DNA of 64,000 nucleotides, taken from NCBI GenBank assembly GCA_022496205.1, contig WTXD01000031.1, positions 62,001 to 126,000 of the forward strand, written 5' to 3'. Positions 12,773-24,832 of the stretch are shown piece by piece. A program made the position numbers and the translations under genes. The stretch is from Gloeopeniophorella convolvens. Taxonomy: Eukaryota; Basidiomycota; Agaricomycetes; Russulales. Under the pieces are notes generated by a model. That model had not been told where the DNA came from. It saw only the letters and a list, made by a program, of their open reading frames with translations, and searched no databases. The first letter of the stretch is position 1, and each line of letters opens with the position of its first letter.

Positions 12773-14504
12773 CTACGACCCCAGGACAGTAACATGATCA
12801 AACAACTCTTGGAGCCTCGTAAGCTCATCGTCGCTAAAACTACAACCTCTCAGAATAAGTCGTTGGATCTGTTGGCCCAGGAACGATGACTTCCTGAGGG
12901 AATCTAGTCTGGCGAGGTAGAAGTGTGATTGCTGGGCAGGAATATTGCGTAGCTCCAGTATAGATAGCCCGGGGAGGGTCGACCCTGCTTGCGACTGGGG
13001 CTGCAGAAGGACGCGGAGAGCCAGGATAGCCGAGTCGTGGTCCAGGAAAGCGACGTGTATGGCGCTCTGGAAGTACTGGATGACATCTCGGCGCAGTCTC
13101 TCGTCGATGCACCCCAGGTTGAGGGTATGTACGAATGTCGAAGGGAGGGGGTCCCTGATTCAACAAGCCCTGCATGGTTTCGGACTGTGATTGTGAGCTG
13201 ATTCCCGCGAATAAAATATCCACGTCTGCTTCGACCGTGTATAGGTTGGAAGGAGGTCGGATAGGAGTAGGACGTGGGGCAGAGCAAACGGTTGCTCGAA
13301 GATAGTTGGATACCGCCGAGTTGATGATGCAGACAATACCTCCTGTATCGGTACTCTGGGAATCCGATTCCGAATCGCGGAAGCAGCGCAATGCTCGGTG
13401 TGCGCTAGACAGTGTCAGGCTTGCCGCATCGACTCCGGATGTGAAGTTGACATGTACTTGAGACGAAGCGGGGAAATCAAGACGGTGGAGCAGTTGATCG
13501 CATGCCTCCGTCCGGTCTTCCCGACAAGCCTTCGCAGATTGGGGAGTTCAGCGCGCGTTCTCCTGACTGCCAAGATGCGGATGGGAAGCAGTGCATCAAA
13601 ATGAGTATCTCCAGCATCGGGGTGCTCCCAAGTATTTCGATGGCGCCTTCGATACCCGTGATCCATCCACCCTTAGGAACCCCCGGGCGACGACCTCGAG
13701 GCATGTGATGGAAAGTGCCGGTTGCGAAAGAGCCACAGGGTGCCATATAACACAGAGATGCGAAGCGAGACGCGTTCGAGGGACGTGAACGTGGTAAGCA
13801 GCGAGTCCAAGGCAACAGGCTTTGGCAGATCTAGCTCATCCACATTTGGATCAGCTCGCAGTTCGAGTTCCTTGAAGCAGGATAGAGCCCCAAGTTCGTG
13901 TTGGTATTGATACAAAAGATCCGGGGACGGGCCAGTGTAGAGTCGCAAGGCCCGGGGAAGCGAGAGGTATGGGAGGAATGATTGCATGCGCTCTATCGGG
14001 TTCGCTGTTGGCAGATCGCCAAAACAACGAACCATCGAGACACGTTGAGCCCTAGCGAGGAACGCCAAGACCCATTCCCGACCCAACCAGAGGGGTATAT
14101 CCCGCCAAAGCAATGGCGAACTCAGTGCAGTCTCTCGCCAGCGTCGACAGACATGCGAGCAGGTTATCAATCCCACCTCCGAAAGAGGCCTCGGAGCGGG
14201 GGGAGAGACTCCGTCACAGCCATGGTCCTGCTTGGCGTCCGAGCGGAAGGCCGCTACCCAGTCATCTCTGCACATCTCGAAAACGAGGAAGAGGACATCG
14301 TGACCGATCCTTGAGGCTGCGGGGCTGGCAGCATTCCGCGCCACGTTGAGTAGCTGTAGCTCAGCGTGGATTGCTGCGATGTCCTCCTGGAAACATGTGA
14401 AGATTTGCTCCGAATACCCGCCGCCTTTCCATGGGGCTTGGGGGAACGTTCTGTCCAGTTCTTCAAAGCGCCGCCGGAAGCAGGAGGCCCAGTATGATCT
14501 AGCG
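12773..14504 (-). pseudogene. F-box/LRR-like pseudogene (multiple frameshifts)
   Basis: The minus-strand second exon opens at 14504 after an acceptor, with SARSYWASCFRRRFEELD, the same junction motif as F-box gene A. One frame runs to about 13690 and includes SRIGHDVLFLVFEMCRDDW and SHVCRRWRETALSSPLLWRD. Beyond this the homologous protein continues only by changing frame several times, near 13690, 13555, 13505 and 13160. Recognisable pieces are EGAIEILGSTPMLEILIL, AELPNLRRLV, QLLHRLDFPASSQVHVNF, VHTLNLGCIDERLRRDVI and the C-terminal QRLILRGCSFSDDELTRL, ending at a TAG at 12773-12775. With this many shifts it is read as a pseudogene. Confidence 0.82.
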
Positions 14505-14811
14505 CTGTATCACAGTGAGTTGCAGTTGTAGGACGAGAGGGGGTAAGTTATACCTCAGAGGCGGGGTATCCACGGGTTGCGTGCTGTCCATAAGGTAGTG
14601 CATGCTGAGGGCGTAGCTCAGGCTGGTACAATTCGAACGTTGCAAGCTCGTGATGGTAGGGAATCCCGCCGCGTGCGCACTGCCATCCAATTGATTGATA
14701 GATCCATCGGACAAAGTCACGGAGCGTGACGGCTTTGACAGGTGTCGCCGTGTCGGGCAGTTGGAATTCGACCGGCCTCGCGCAACGGGTCAGCCACTCG
14801 CGAGGCCATGC
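14505..14811. other. Spacer 5' of the F-box pseudogene
   Basis: Contains the presumed first intron and promoter of the preceding minus-strand pseudogene. No first exon could be fixed and nothing else is recognised. Confidence 0.4.
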
Positions 14812-16440
14812 TCTGAGCTCTCGAATTCACTGATGTATAAGAATTCTCCCAGTCCGTAGAGAGATACATGCTTGCCATCGTCAGTGCAGTAAGAGACTCG
14901 GTCACTAGTCTAGCGCAGCTGCTACTATACGGCTGCTCAAGCTGACAGCCGCAAAGAGGCGACCGCCTGATGTCGACAGGAGCGCAAGATCGGGAAAGGC
15001 CACTGCCCGAGCCGACTCTGGCCCCGACGTCGCCAGAGCCTCCTCGAGCTCGTCAGCATCGCCACGGCTCGTGCGGCGGGTCTCCGCAAATGAGGGCAGT
15101 GCAGTGCAACGTCATGCCGCCCCGTCGTTCGGATGACTTCGATGACGAGCGTGCAAGTGACGGACGAGATGAAGGTGATCCACAGGAGAATGAAGGACGG
15201 GAACAGGAAGTCCGCGGCCGTCGGGAGGTTCGCCGCTAATGCCGACCGGCTCTCGGGGCCGATGTCGAGAGCAGTCTTCGTGTTGGAGAACTGGCTATCG
15301 GATCTGAGCGAAAGCGGGGTTGTGATGGAGAACCTTTGAAAGGAGCGTGGATCCGGTAGACAGTACCATGCGCTTGTGCCGCGCGCAGATCCTCCGGGAG
15401 AATCTGTCGATGCGGGATAATGGCTCGGTGAGGCTTCCGGGGACATTCAAGCCCGCACTCTCGCTGAGGATGGATGGCTAAGGTAGGGGAGGTAGTCAAA
15501 ACCGCTCCTATCGCCTAGGGCAAGGTCTCGGAAGGCGCATGGCCGGGGTCTAGTCTGGAAGTGGCTGACTTCTGGAGCATATAGTTGGCGATATGGTGCC
15601 CTCCAGCGCAATTTGGCCTTTGGGGAAGGTAACAACGCTTGGATCCATTGGAAGAAGACGCCACGATGAAGCAGTCGCAGTCAATGGCGACTGAAAGGTA
15701 GATGAGAATATGCGTAGGATGTGGAAGACGTGCTCCCAGTCGACAATGATGTCGACAGAGAGACGCTGCAGGTTGGGGGACCCATTGATGAGGGAACAAA
15801 GAGTTGGTAGCTGAGATACGATGTATCGATTGAGAGGCGTGTCTATGACAATCAAGTCCAGGCGCTCCAACGAAGGTGAAAGGAGTTGAAGGCGTTGGAT
15901 GGAACCCTGAACCGTGTGGACGCTGTCACGACGACAAGGGGAAACGAAACAGCACGTGAGCAGTAAACGGCGGTGAGCGTGTCCCTGTTCGGGAGCGATA
16001 CGCAAGGCCTAGGCTACTAAAAGACAGACAACCTCGGGATGTTCTGAGATTGCGTGAGCGTGGTGGCCGGCCACTCGGAGGCAAAGTACCGAGATATCGT
16101 CCCTGAAGACCCGAAATATGGGAACGGGGACATCGGGCGGTAGCCGGAAAGTGTTGGACAAGTGGCTCTTGGATCCTCGCAAAAGGCGTGGCAGCGAAGG
16201 CGCTTGGCGGGCCCGTGGAAGGAGTGGACACTCAGATTGGCCGCTGCGGCGGTATATTCGTGCAGTTCGGCATGGGAATTCGTTAAAAGGTTAGAGCAGG
16301 GGTCTGCTGATATACAGCGCCTACAGTATAGTAGCTAGTCGCAGTAAGTTTGAACCTCGACAAGGCCTAATAACGACGGTAGGTCGACGATGAACATGAT
16401 GGTTGAGAAAGAGAGACATACCGCTTTGTCACCACTGCGC
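14812..16440 (-). pseudogene. Segmental duplication copy A carrying a decayed F-box/LRR gene
   Basis: This segment is colinear with 18938-20572 in direct orientation, with frequent substitutions and small indels. On the minus strand broken F-box/LRR-family pieces appear in gene order: a SQNIPRLSVF-like piece near 16010-16060, then LSPSLERLDLIVIDTPLNRY, LCSLINGSPNLQRLSV, ALGDRSGFDYLPYLSHPSSA, and LDIGPESRSALAANLPTAAD near 15200-15260. No single frame covers the gene. The closest living relative in the window is the intact gene at 41828-43666, which has PVDRYPVRNPMPLRGLIDGS in the matching place. Confidence 0.78.
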
Positions 16441-17494
16441 TCCGTTCATGATGCATGATGCCGTGCACATACTGTGGACCCTAACGCAGGAGCGTCCATG
16501 CCCACCGCGCTGTGTCATGCTGCCCGGATAAGGCGACCGCAGAGCAGGCTGACGCCGTGAACAAGATTGATATCTCAATGTTGAAGCCTATTGTCAGAAT
16601 GAAATTTCTATATATCGTGTTTACCAAGTTGTTACCAAGCGTTGTCAACAAGCTGTTGTCGAGGAGGCGGGGAGATTGAGTGATGATACAGCTATGTAGA
16701 TGATGCACCGTGAGGGATAATGGATGCTTGATAAACAGAAGACAGAGCTAGTTAGCCTAATGTCTAGATGACGGGTCATCATGGTGAGCTATTGAGCTAT
16801 CGTCTCACATCTTGAGATGTCCTGCACTCACTACGGTGACGATCCGCGCGGCCTTGTACCTTCACTAGTCGATCGGTCATGGCTCCACCACCCCCGCCTC
16901 CAACCCCGCCGCCGGCGTATACGCCCGTCCGTGCGCCGGTCTCTGCTTCCGCCTCCGCCCCCACCCCCGCCCCGCGCGGACGTACAATTCTCAAGCGACT
17001 GAGTGTCGTCTAGGCCGACAGGACCTACGTGCGCACCGCGGGCTGATATTTGGGTGGGCAGAAGAGCCGCGTGGATGGGTGGAGGCACCCACGTGTACAG
17101 GGCCAATTAGGCCGTAAAGTAGTGAGGGACGGGTGCTCAGCGCTCAGCCCCTCGATCCCTCGCCCTTTCTCCTCCACCAGCGACGACGACATCTAGCATG
17201 GCAGTCAAGCAGCCACAACCGTCACCAAGTGCAACTCTTCATCCTCCAGAAGCGGGCACCAATTCCTTTCATCACCGTCAAGGACTGGTCCCTCGGGCGA
17301 AGCGCGCAGCACTGTGAGTCCTCCGATCCAGTGTTAATCCTCTCGGCGGTGCGGTTCGAGCACTCGGATTGGCGGCGACACGCCGACATCTGCTAGGATG
17401 CTGCACGGGTGCCCTGCAGTCTGTTTGCAGCCGCTCGGCTATCTTCTTCTCATATACATGACCAGGGCCAACGCTGACGTTCTGTCCTTTCACC
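16441..17494. other. Intergenic; promoter side of the Bud6-like gene
   Basis: A moderately AT-rich stretch (16560-16800) is followed by a CCACC/CCGCC-rich block (16880-16980) whose reading frames are only proline/arginine repeats. No gene is supported. The last 100 bases are probably the leader of the next gene. Confidence 0.45.
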
Positions 17495-18594
17495 ATGAAC
17501 AAGCCTGCAGTCGAGTCTTCCGTTACTCGTCTTCTCGTCTCTATCAAGCAACTTCTGGAGTCCCTAACAAACTGGTCAAATTCCAAGGCGTCAGAGGAGG
17601 AAGTTAGTGATGTCTACGTTCGTCTGGGCAACGACTTCAACGTCGTCGTAGTGGCCTTTGCTCATTATGACATCGATATGTCGTGCGCTCTTCTCCTTGT
17701 TCCTCTGGATCGCTCTTCAACTCAACGATTTCTTCAGAGAGCTCTTGAGTGTTCCTGATGACCTCCGTGCCGTTCTCGAAGACTGTCTCTCCGACGATGC
17801 GTCTACTGTCGCCCTAGAGAAGTATCTTCCCAATGTGCGATCCATCATCACCAAGCTGCTGCAAGGGCTCCGCAAGAAGCAGTCTGAATACCGTAATACT
17901 ACGAAGCGCGGATTGGATGCATCAGGTCACAGTCGGACCGGTAGACAGCTCTCTCGACCTTATCGCGTCTCATCCAGACGAGAGGTCTCCAAGCTACAAT
18001 CTTCGTCTATATCACCGCTGCCGTCCCCACCATCACCGTGCATCTGCTACCCGAAAGTACCCCACGCCTCCGGCGCAGCGGCGGCGGCTACTCCCAATTG
18101 CGGCGACAGCGCCGCGCACGGTCCCTGCGGCGTATCGCGGTCCCAGCGACGAGGCCGAGGGCACGGACACAAGGAGCATCGAGGAACGCGAGCTGGAGCT
18201 CAGTAGGAAGGAGCGCGAGGTTGCGCAGCGCGAAGCGGAGGTCGAGGAGCGCGAAGAGGCGGCTAAGCAGCGTGGCCAGGAGGCAGAGGACCTCATAAAG
18301 GAGGCCACGCGCGTGGCAGCATGGGCGCGCGAGATGATGCAGGCTCTCGCCGAGGCGCAGGCTCAAGCTCACGTCACAGGTGTGTACGTACCGCCGCCGC
18401 TTGTGGGCGGAGAAGGCAGCGACGAGTCGGATGTCGAAGACGACGAGCAGAGTGCAGACGAGGGGACTCCCGGCGCCGGTCTTCGAGAGTCGATGGCTAC
18501 CTTACGCTCGACGTGGTACACCGTCAGGACGGTCAAGTCGTACAAGGAACGCACCAACAGGGGCCCGCCAAAGAAAGACGTTGTACCCGAATGA
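17495..18594 (+). CDS. Bud6/Aip3 N-terminal-domain protein, short form
   Basis: Model: exons 17495-17682, 17738-17892 and 17978-18594. The first intron (55 nt, GTGCGC..TTCAG) is well supported because it joins HYDIDM to SELLSVPDDLRAVLEDCLSD. The second (85 nt, GTAATA..TCCAG) is proposed because it carries the frame into the acidic/coiled-coil part. The first about 115 residues match the conserved Bud6/Aip3 N-terminal domain (SSVTRLLVSIKQLLESLTNW, VSDVYVRLGNDFN, then KYLPNVRSIITKLLQGLRKK). A heptad-rich helix follows (SIEERELELSRKEREVAQRE and beyond), with an acidic tail. Full-length Bud6 bundles actin regulation with formin activation at sites of polar growth; this product (about 320 residues) lacks the long C-terminal core. 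It may be a truncated paralogue or a small-domain protein. It sits between two copies of a segmental duplication. Confidence 0.68.
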
Positions 18595-18937
18595 CCATGG
18601 TGCAGAAAGGTCTCATGCCACGTCAACTGTGCGTCTTCTCTGTTCTCTTTGTGCCCGGTTATTCACACTGATGGCCTGCGCGGGTGGAAGCCGTTATGTA
18701 CAAATACTCTTTGGGATGAACACCTCCTGTCTTGCACCCATAATCCGGCCCCGGCATTGTCAACGATCAATGACGGGGCGGGGGCGCCAGATGGAGTCAG
18801 CTTTCGTATACCAAGCCGGAGCCGGCGTCGATCATGTCGCACCTCCCCAGTCATCGTGACCCCTATGCAAACCCTTATGAGGCTCTAGAGGCCTGTAGTA
18901 GCAGGACAGGATGGGTATATAAGGACAGACACTTGGG
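18595..18937. other. Spacer downstream of the Bud6-like gene
   Basis: Holds the 3' flank of the preceding gene up to the edge of duplication copy B. A 79-codon plus frame (18649-18888) has no recognisable motif. Confidence 0.4.
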
Positions 18938-20572
18938 AGGCCATGCTCTGAGCTCTCGAACTCAGTGATGTATAACAATTCCCCCAGTCCCTAACAGAGA
19001 TACATGCTTGCCATCGTCAGTGCAGTAAGAGACTCGGTCGCTAGTCTAGCGCAGCTGCTACTATACGACTGCTCAAGCTGACAGCCGCACAGAGGCAACC
19101 GCCTGATGTCGACAGGAGCGCAAGATCGGGAAAGGCCACTGCCCGAGCCGACTCTGGCCCCGACGCCGCCAGAGCCTCCCCAAGCTCGCCAGCATCTCCA
19201 CGGCTCGTGCGGCGGGTCTCCGCAAATGAGGGCAGTGCAGCGCAACGTCGTGCCGCTCCGCCGTCCGGATGGTGTCGATGACGAGCGCGTAAGTGAAGGG
19301 CAAGGAGAATGGAGGACGGAGAAAGGCGGTCCGCGCGCGTCGGGAGGTTCGCCGCCAGTGCCGGCCGGCTCTCGAGGCCGATGTCGAGGACAGTCTTCGT
19401 GTTGGGAGACTGGCCGTCGGACGTGAGAGCACGCGTCGGAAGCACGGCCGTGACGGAGAACCTTGAGTGTTTGAGAGGAACGTGGATCCGACAGACAGTA
19501 CCATGCGCTTGTGCCGCGCGCAGATCCTCTGGAAGAATCGGTTGATACGGGCTAACGGCTCGACAAGCTCCCAGGAACATCCAAGCCCTCATTCTCGCAG
19601 AGGATGAGTGGTTGAGGTAGGGGAGGTGGTCAAAGGTGTTCCTATCGCCTAGGACAAGGTCCCGCAGGTTCGGAAGGCGCACGACCGGGGTCTAGTCTGG
19701 AAGTGGGTGACTTCTGGGGCACATAGTCGGCGATGTGGATGCTCTCCAGCGCGATTTTGCCTTTGGGGAAGGCAACGAGGCGTTGATATCGCTTGAAGAA
19801 GACGCCGCTGAAGTAGTCACAACCAATGGCGACTGAAACGTGGGTGAGAGTATGCGCAGGGTGTGGAAGAGGCGCCCCTAGTCGACAATGCCGTCGAGGA
19901 GAGACGCGCCGCAAATTGGGGGAACCATTAGTGAGGGAACGGAGAAGTGGTGGCTGGGATGCGGTGTATCGATTGAGAGGGGTGTCCATGACCATGTCCA
20001 GGTGCTCCAACGAAGATGAAAGGAGATGACGGCGTTGGAGGAAATCCTGGAGTGTGAACGCTGCCACCGCGATAACGGACAACGGAGCCTAACGAAACGG
20101 CCTGTGAGCAATCGACGGCGAGGGACATGCCTCTGTGTATCTGGGAGCGATATGCAAGGCCTAGCCACTAACATGGACAGCCTCGGGATGTTTTCGAGGC
20201 CAACTATTCGGGGGTAAAGTACCGGGTTATCGCCCTCGAAGATCCGAATACGGAGGTGGGGACGTCTAGTGGGGGCCGGTGTGTTATGGACAGCGGTTCA
20301 CGGATCCTTGCAGACTCGGACGTAGCAGCAAAAGCACTTGGGGTGACCTGGGGAAGAAGTGGACACCCAAATTGGCTGTTGCGGCGACGTGTTTATGCGT
20401 TTAGGCACGGGGGCCTATTGAATGGTTCGAGGAAAGGTCTACCGGTCTCCATAGTAGCCAGTCGCCGCAAGTTCGAACCTCGACAAGGCCTGATAACGAC
20501 AGGTAGGCCGACGATGGACATGGCGGTCGAGAAGGAGAGGCACGCTGCTTAGTCATCCCTGCGCCCCGTTTG
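18938..20572 (-). pseudogene. Segmental duplication copy B carrying a decayed F-box/LRR gene
   Basis: Second copy of the 14812-16440 segment, in the same orientation about 4.1 kb further on. Minus-strand F-box/LRR pieces include SSLEHLDMVMDTPLNRYTAS, LRSLTNGSPNLRRV, LPNLRDLVLGDRNTFDHLPY and LDIGLESRPALAANLPTRAD, in different frames. Similarity to copy A continues to about 20572, immediately before the ATG of the Na+/H+ exchanger model, where GC content jumps. The duplicated block therefore abuts the exchanger gene. Confidence 0.78.
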
Positions 20573-23069
20573 ATGGCGCACAGCACGAGTCGCAGCCTCT
20601 GCTTCACCTCGACCCCGAGCCTCTACGCTGTCCTCACACCCTCGGCACCCCCTCGCCGTCCAGCGCCCATGTCAATACACCTAGGCTCGGCCGTCGTCGC
20701 AGCGGCCGCGGACCCGTCCGCGTCGCCGGCACCCATCCCCGAGGAAGAAGAGTTCTACTCGTCGTGGTCGCTCTTCCTCGTCTGCGCGCTGCTCATCCTC
20801 TCCCTCTGGACGTCGTACTACCTCCAGATCAAGCGCATACGCGCCGTGCACGAGACCGTCGTGTCCATCGGGGCGGGCATGGTCGTGGGCTTCATCGTGC
20901 GCTTGGCGCCGGGACATTTGATTAGGGAGATGCTGGTGAGTCTTGTAGTGCTTTCGGCGGCGCGCGTGGCTGGGCGGACGGGGGTGCGGGGTGCGGTGGT
21001 GCGGTGGTGGGCTTGGGGATGGGCGGACGGGGGCAGAGGGCGGGGGGCGCAGAGGCCGCCTTGAAGCCACGTCGCGTCACGAGCGAGCGCGGGCGCGGGC
21101 GCTGACCCGCTCTCCCTGGCAGACGTTCAAACACACGCTCTTCTTCAACCTCCTCCTTCCACCCATCATCCTCAACTCGGGGTACGAGCTCAAGCAGGTG
21201 CGCGCGCGCGTGCGCATGTCTGCCCCGGACGACTGACCGCAGGGCCCCGCAGGAAAACTTCTTCCGCAACTTTGGCTCGATCCTGACGTTTGCGTTCCTC
21301 GGGACCTTCATCTCGGCCGTCGGCGTCGGGTGCGTCTGCCTGCTGCGGCGACGACGCGTGTGCGTGCGCTTACCACGCATAGGACAGGGTGCTCGTGTAC
21401 ATCTGGTCGCTCCTCGGGATCGAGTCGCTCGACCTGACGCTCCTCGAGTGCCTCACGTTCGGCACGACGCTCTCCGCGACGGACCCGGTGACCATCCTCG
21501 CGATCTTCAACCAGTACAAGGTCGACCCGAAGCTGTACACCGTCATCTTTGGCGAGAGCCTGCTGAACGATGCGGTCAGCATCGTCATGTACGAGTGCGT
21601 GTGATGACCATGTGTTTGGCGGTTGGGCGAGAGAGGCTGACTGACGGGCGCGCGCGCGCGCGCACAGGACGCTGTCCCAGTTCCACGGGACGGAGATCTA
21701 CCTGTCGTCGCTCTTCCACGGGACGGGCATCTTCCTGCTCTCGTTCAGCGTGTCGATGGCGCTCGGCGTCGCGTTTGGGCTCGCGATGTCGCTCGTGCTG
21801 AAGCACTCGTCGCTCGCGCAGTACCCGGCGATCGAGTCGTGCCTCGTCGCGCTCTCCGCATACACGTGCTACTTTTTCTCGAACGGCATCTCCATGTCCG
21901 GCATCGTCTCGCTGCTCTTCTGCGGCATCACGCTCAAGCACTACGCGTACCACACCATGTCGCGCCGCACGCAGCGCACGACGCGCTACATCTTCGGCAC
22001 GCTCGCGCAGCTCTCGGAGAACTTCATCTTCATCTACCTCGGGCTGTCCCTCTTCACGTCCCCGCCCGCCGGCGAGCGCGTCACGTCGTACGTCAAGCCG
22101 CTCTTCATCGCCGTCACGACCGTCGCGGTCGTCTTCACGCGCTACGCCGCCGTCTTCCCGCTCTCCGAGGCGATCAACTTTTTCCACCGCCACGCGCGCG
22201 GGCAGCGCGCCGAGGAGCTCCCGCACGCGTACCAGATGATGCTCTTCTGGGCCGGCCTGCGCGGCGCGGTCGGCGTCGCGCTCGCCGCGGGCTTCCACGG
22301 CCGCAACGCGCAGACGCTCCGCACGACCGTGCTCGTCGTCGTCGTGCTCACCGTCGTGCTCTTCGGCGGGACCACCGCGCGCATGCTCGAGGTGCTCGGC
22401 ATCCGCACCGGCGTCGAGGACGACGCCGCCGACAGCAGCGACGACGAGCCCGCGCCACAACCACAACCACCGCCACCGCCGCCACCGCCGACATCCGCGT
22501 CCACGCGCCGCTGGGCGCGCGCCGCGGCGCGCGTGGGCACGCACTACGCGCCGAGCAGCTACAACCACCAGGCGCAGGCCGCCGCCGCCGCCACCTCCAC
22601 CACGGGCGGCGGCGCCGGCCCCGCGCGCGCGTTCTCGCCCGCGGCGTCCGTGTTTTCCGCGGCGTCGAGCGACTCGTACGACTACGACTCGGACGGCGGC
22701 GAGGTGCTCCCGCTCGCCGCGCCGGCGCACGCGCACGCGCCACCTAGTCCGGGCGCGGGCGCAGGCGCAGAGGACGGGCGGTGGTTCCAGGCGCTCGACG
22801 AGCGCTACCTGCTCCCGCTCTTCTCGAACGCGACGGCGAGCCGGACGTTCCACGCGCGGCGCGCGCGGCGGGCCGGCGCGGGCGCGGGTGCGGGGGCGGG
22901 CGGGGAGATGATGCCGGTCGACGCGGGCGACGAGAGCGAGGGCGACGAGGGTGGTGGGAGTGTGCTGGGCACGCCTGGCGCGGGGTCGCGCGCGAGCCGT
23001 GCGGAGCGCGGGCTGCCGAGCCCGAGCCTGCGGCGGGAGAGCGACCCCGCGCTGAGCCAGTCGCCGTAG
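20573..23069 (+). CDS. Na+/H+ exchanger (CPA1/NHE, Nhx1-like)
   Basis: Five exons: 20573-20935, 21123-21197, 21253-21329, 21388-21594 and 21668-23069. The introns are GT..AG and give 707 codons plus a stop. The membrane domain starts with [20 protein letters not shown] and has about a dozen hydrophobic segments. Diagnostic family sequences are [19 protein letters not shown], the ion-binding region [12 protein letters not shown] followed by [16 protein letters not shown] (the Asn-Asp pair), and the late helix [14 protein letters not shown] with its conserved Arg. The protein exchanges monovalent cations for protons; by similarity to yeast Nhx1 it probably acts in endosomal/vacuolar or Golgi pH control. 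The final 220 residues are a cytosolic, Pro/Ser/Ala-rich, acidic-patched tail. The Met at 20669 may be the true start, since the first 32 codons lie at the edge of a duplicated block and are not conserved-looking. Codon use is extremely GC-rich at third positions. Confidence 0.9.
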
Positions 23070-24008
23070 TACCGTAGATAGAGTGGTTGTCATATTATAT
23101 TCCCCCCTGCGCGTATACATGCATAAGTGCTACATACGCGACTGCTGCTGGGACAGGCCCGCGCCCGCTGGTGCAGAGGCAGGTGCGCGCGCGCGGGCCT
23201 TCCCCCGCTCCGGTAGGACCATCCCGCTCGGCGGCCGAGTACCCTACGTCGCGCGCGCCTTGGGGCCGGAGGGCCGCGCGCATGCTTATCTGCGCGCGCG
23301 CGCCATATGCGGCATGGCAACGCGCCACCGGGCGCAGCGGCCGCGCGGGTGGATGGGGAAGCGCGGGGGCGTTGCGCGAGGGGCGGGCGGCGCCGGTGCG
23401 GCCGCGGGGGGGGAGGGGGGAGTGGCGCGGGCGAGGGTGCGGCTGCAGTCGAGCCTGGCATGGCACTAGTAACCCCATGCCCATGCGCGTAAACGCATGC
23501 TTTCCGCCGTGGTCCGCGGGGCGTCCGGCGCAGAGATGGCACTGGACTGGGCACCCGTGATACTGCAGCGGCTCATGGTCTGCGATGGCCCGCGGGTGGT
23601 AAGTATGATGCACCGCATGGTGAATATAATCGTTGAGCACGGTAGGGAAGGCGGGCGTGAATGTGTGAAAGGGCAGCGGGTGCCCGTCGCGCGTGAAGCG
23701 TGGGTGGGTGGGCCGGGCGCGATAGATGCGCGACGCCACTGGCGTGCGGAATCAAACAGGTGACCGGTGACAGACATGCAGCCCGCTGCTTCCCCGCACG
23801 GCGCGCCAGCGATCAAGGACGGCAGGCCGTGATTAAAATGATTGGCATCCATCATCGATAAACGGTTCATAAGTGCGTTGGAAGAGAATGGAACGCGGCG
23901 TCGCAGATGAAGAGGCGCAGGCCAGAAGGCGCAAGGGGGAATGGAGGGCGCTGTCAGCGCGGGCGCGATGAAGGGCGCGCAGGAATTGGGGCGGAGCGCG
24001 AGGATAGA

Positions 24009-24029
24009 GCGCGCGCGCGCGCGCGCGCG
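24009..24029. repeat. (GC)n dinucleotide tract
   Basis: Ten to eleven uninterrupted GC units, an alternating purine-pyrimidine tract of the kind that can adopt Z-DNA. It lies in the intergenic region upstream of the Galpha gene. Confidence 0.9.
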
Positions 24030-24806
24030 GCCGAGGCTTGCAAGTCGGGTCGCGGTGCAAGTCGGGTCGCGATCCGCATGGCGTGCGAGGTGGCGCGGAC
24101 GCGTGCGCGTGTGCGCGTGAATGCGTCCGACGACGGCCGGCTGCGCGACGACTGGTGGCTGGGCGTTGTTGGACGCGCGGCGAGACCGTCGGTGAGGCGC
24201 CTAGGCGATTAATCATGCAGGGTAGAGAGGTTACGGCAGGGTATCGGAATGGATCTGATGGAGGGGGAGGCTGGGAAGCGTGCGGGCACGTCGGTGGGCG
24301 AGGGGAAGCTCTCGGGGGCGGCGGCGGGGCGGGTGACGCTGGCGCCGTAACTGGAGTGGCTCTTGCACGAGCACTGGCGCAGGCAGAGTGATTTCTGGGA
24401 GCGGTGATCGTTCCTCTATGTATGTGAGGGGCCAATGAGACGGCGAGAAGCGTGGACAGAGAAGTCGAAGACCGGGCGACGCATCGAACCCCCGCACCGC
24501 AGCGATCGTCCGCCCGCCCGCTCCACCGTTTGGCGTGCTCCCTCCCGCGCCCCCCGCGCCCCCCGCGCCCGCCGCGATCGCCCGGGGACACAAACAAGGT
24601 GCCGGAGTGTCGCAAGCGTGCAGCGAGCGCCAAGCCTCCGCCGCATTCTCCCCGGCGCGCCCGCGCGCGCGCCACTCGTCCCAAACCAAACAAACCGTGT
24701 CCGAAACCGATATCGACCCCCGATATTATCCATTTCCATAATCATAATCCACGCCCTCACAATCCCGGCATAACCTTGCCCTCCCTCGCGACCGCTCCCC
24801 CCCGCC

Positions 24807-24826
24807 TTCCTTCCTTCCTTCCTTCC
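24807..24826. repeat. (TTCC)n tract in the Galpha leader
   Basis: Five TTCC units directly upstream of the ATG at 24833. Pyrimidine-rich leaders are common at fungal transcription starts. Confidence 0.85.
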
Positions 24827-24832
24827 TCCCAC

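Larger units (their letters stand above)
23070..24832. other. GC-rich intergenic region
   Basis: No gene is supported. Long open frames on both strands here are a by-product of very high GC (few stops) and consist of Arg/Ala/Pro runs. The stretch includes a (GC)n tract at 24009-24029 and ends with a (TTCC)n tract close to the Galpha start. Confidence 0.6.

Noticed and set aside
21585..23120. 511-codon antisense frame over the Na+/H+ exchanger
   Set aside because: A stop-poor shadow of very GC-rich coding DNA; its protein is Arg/Ala/Val runs.
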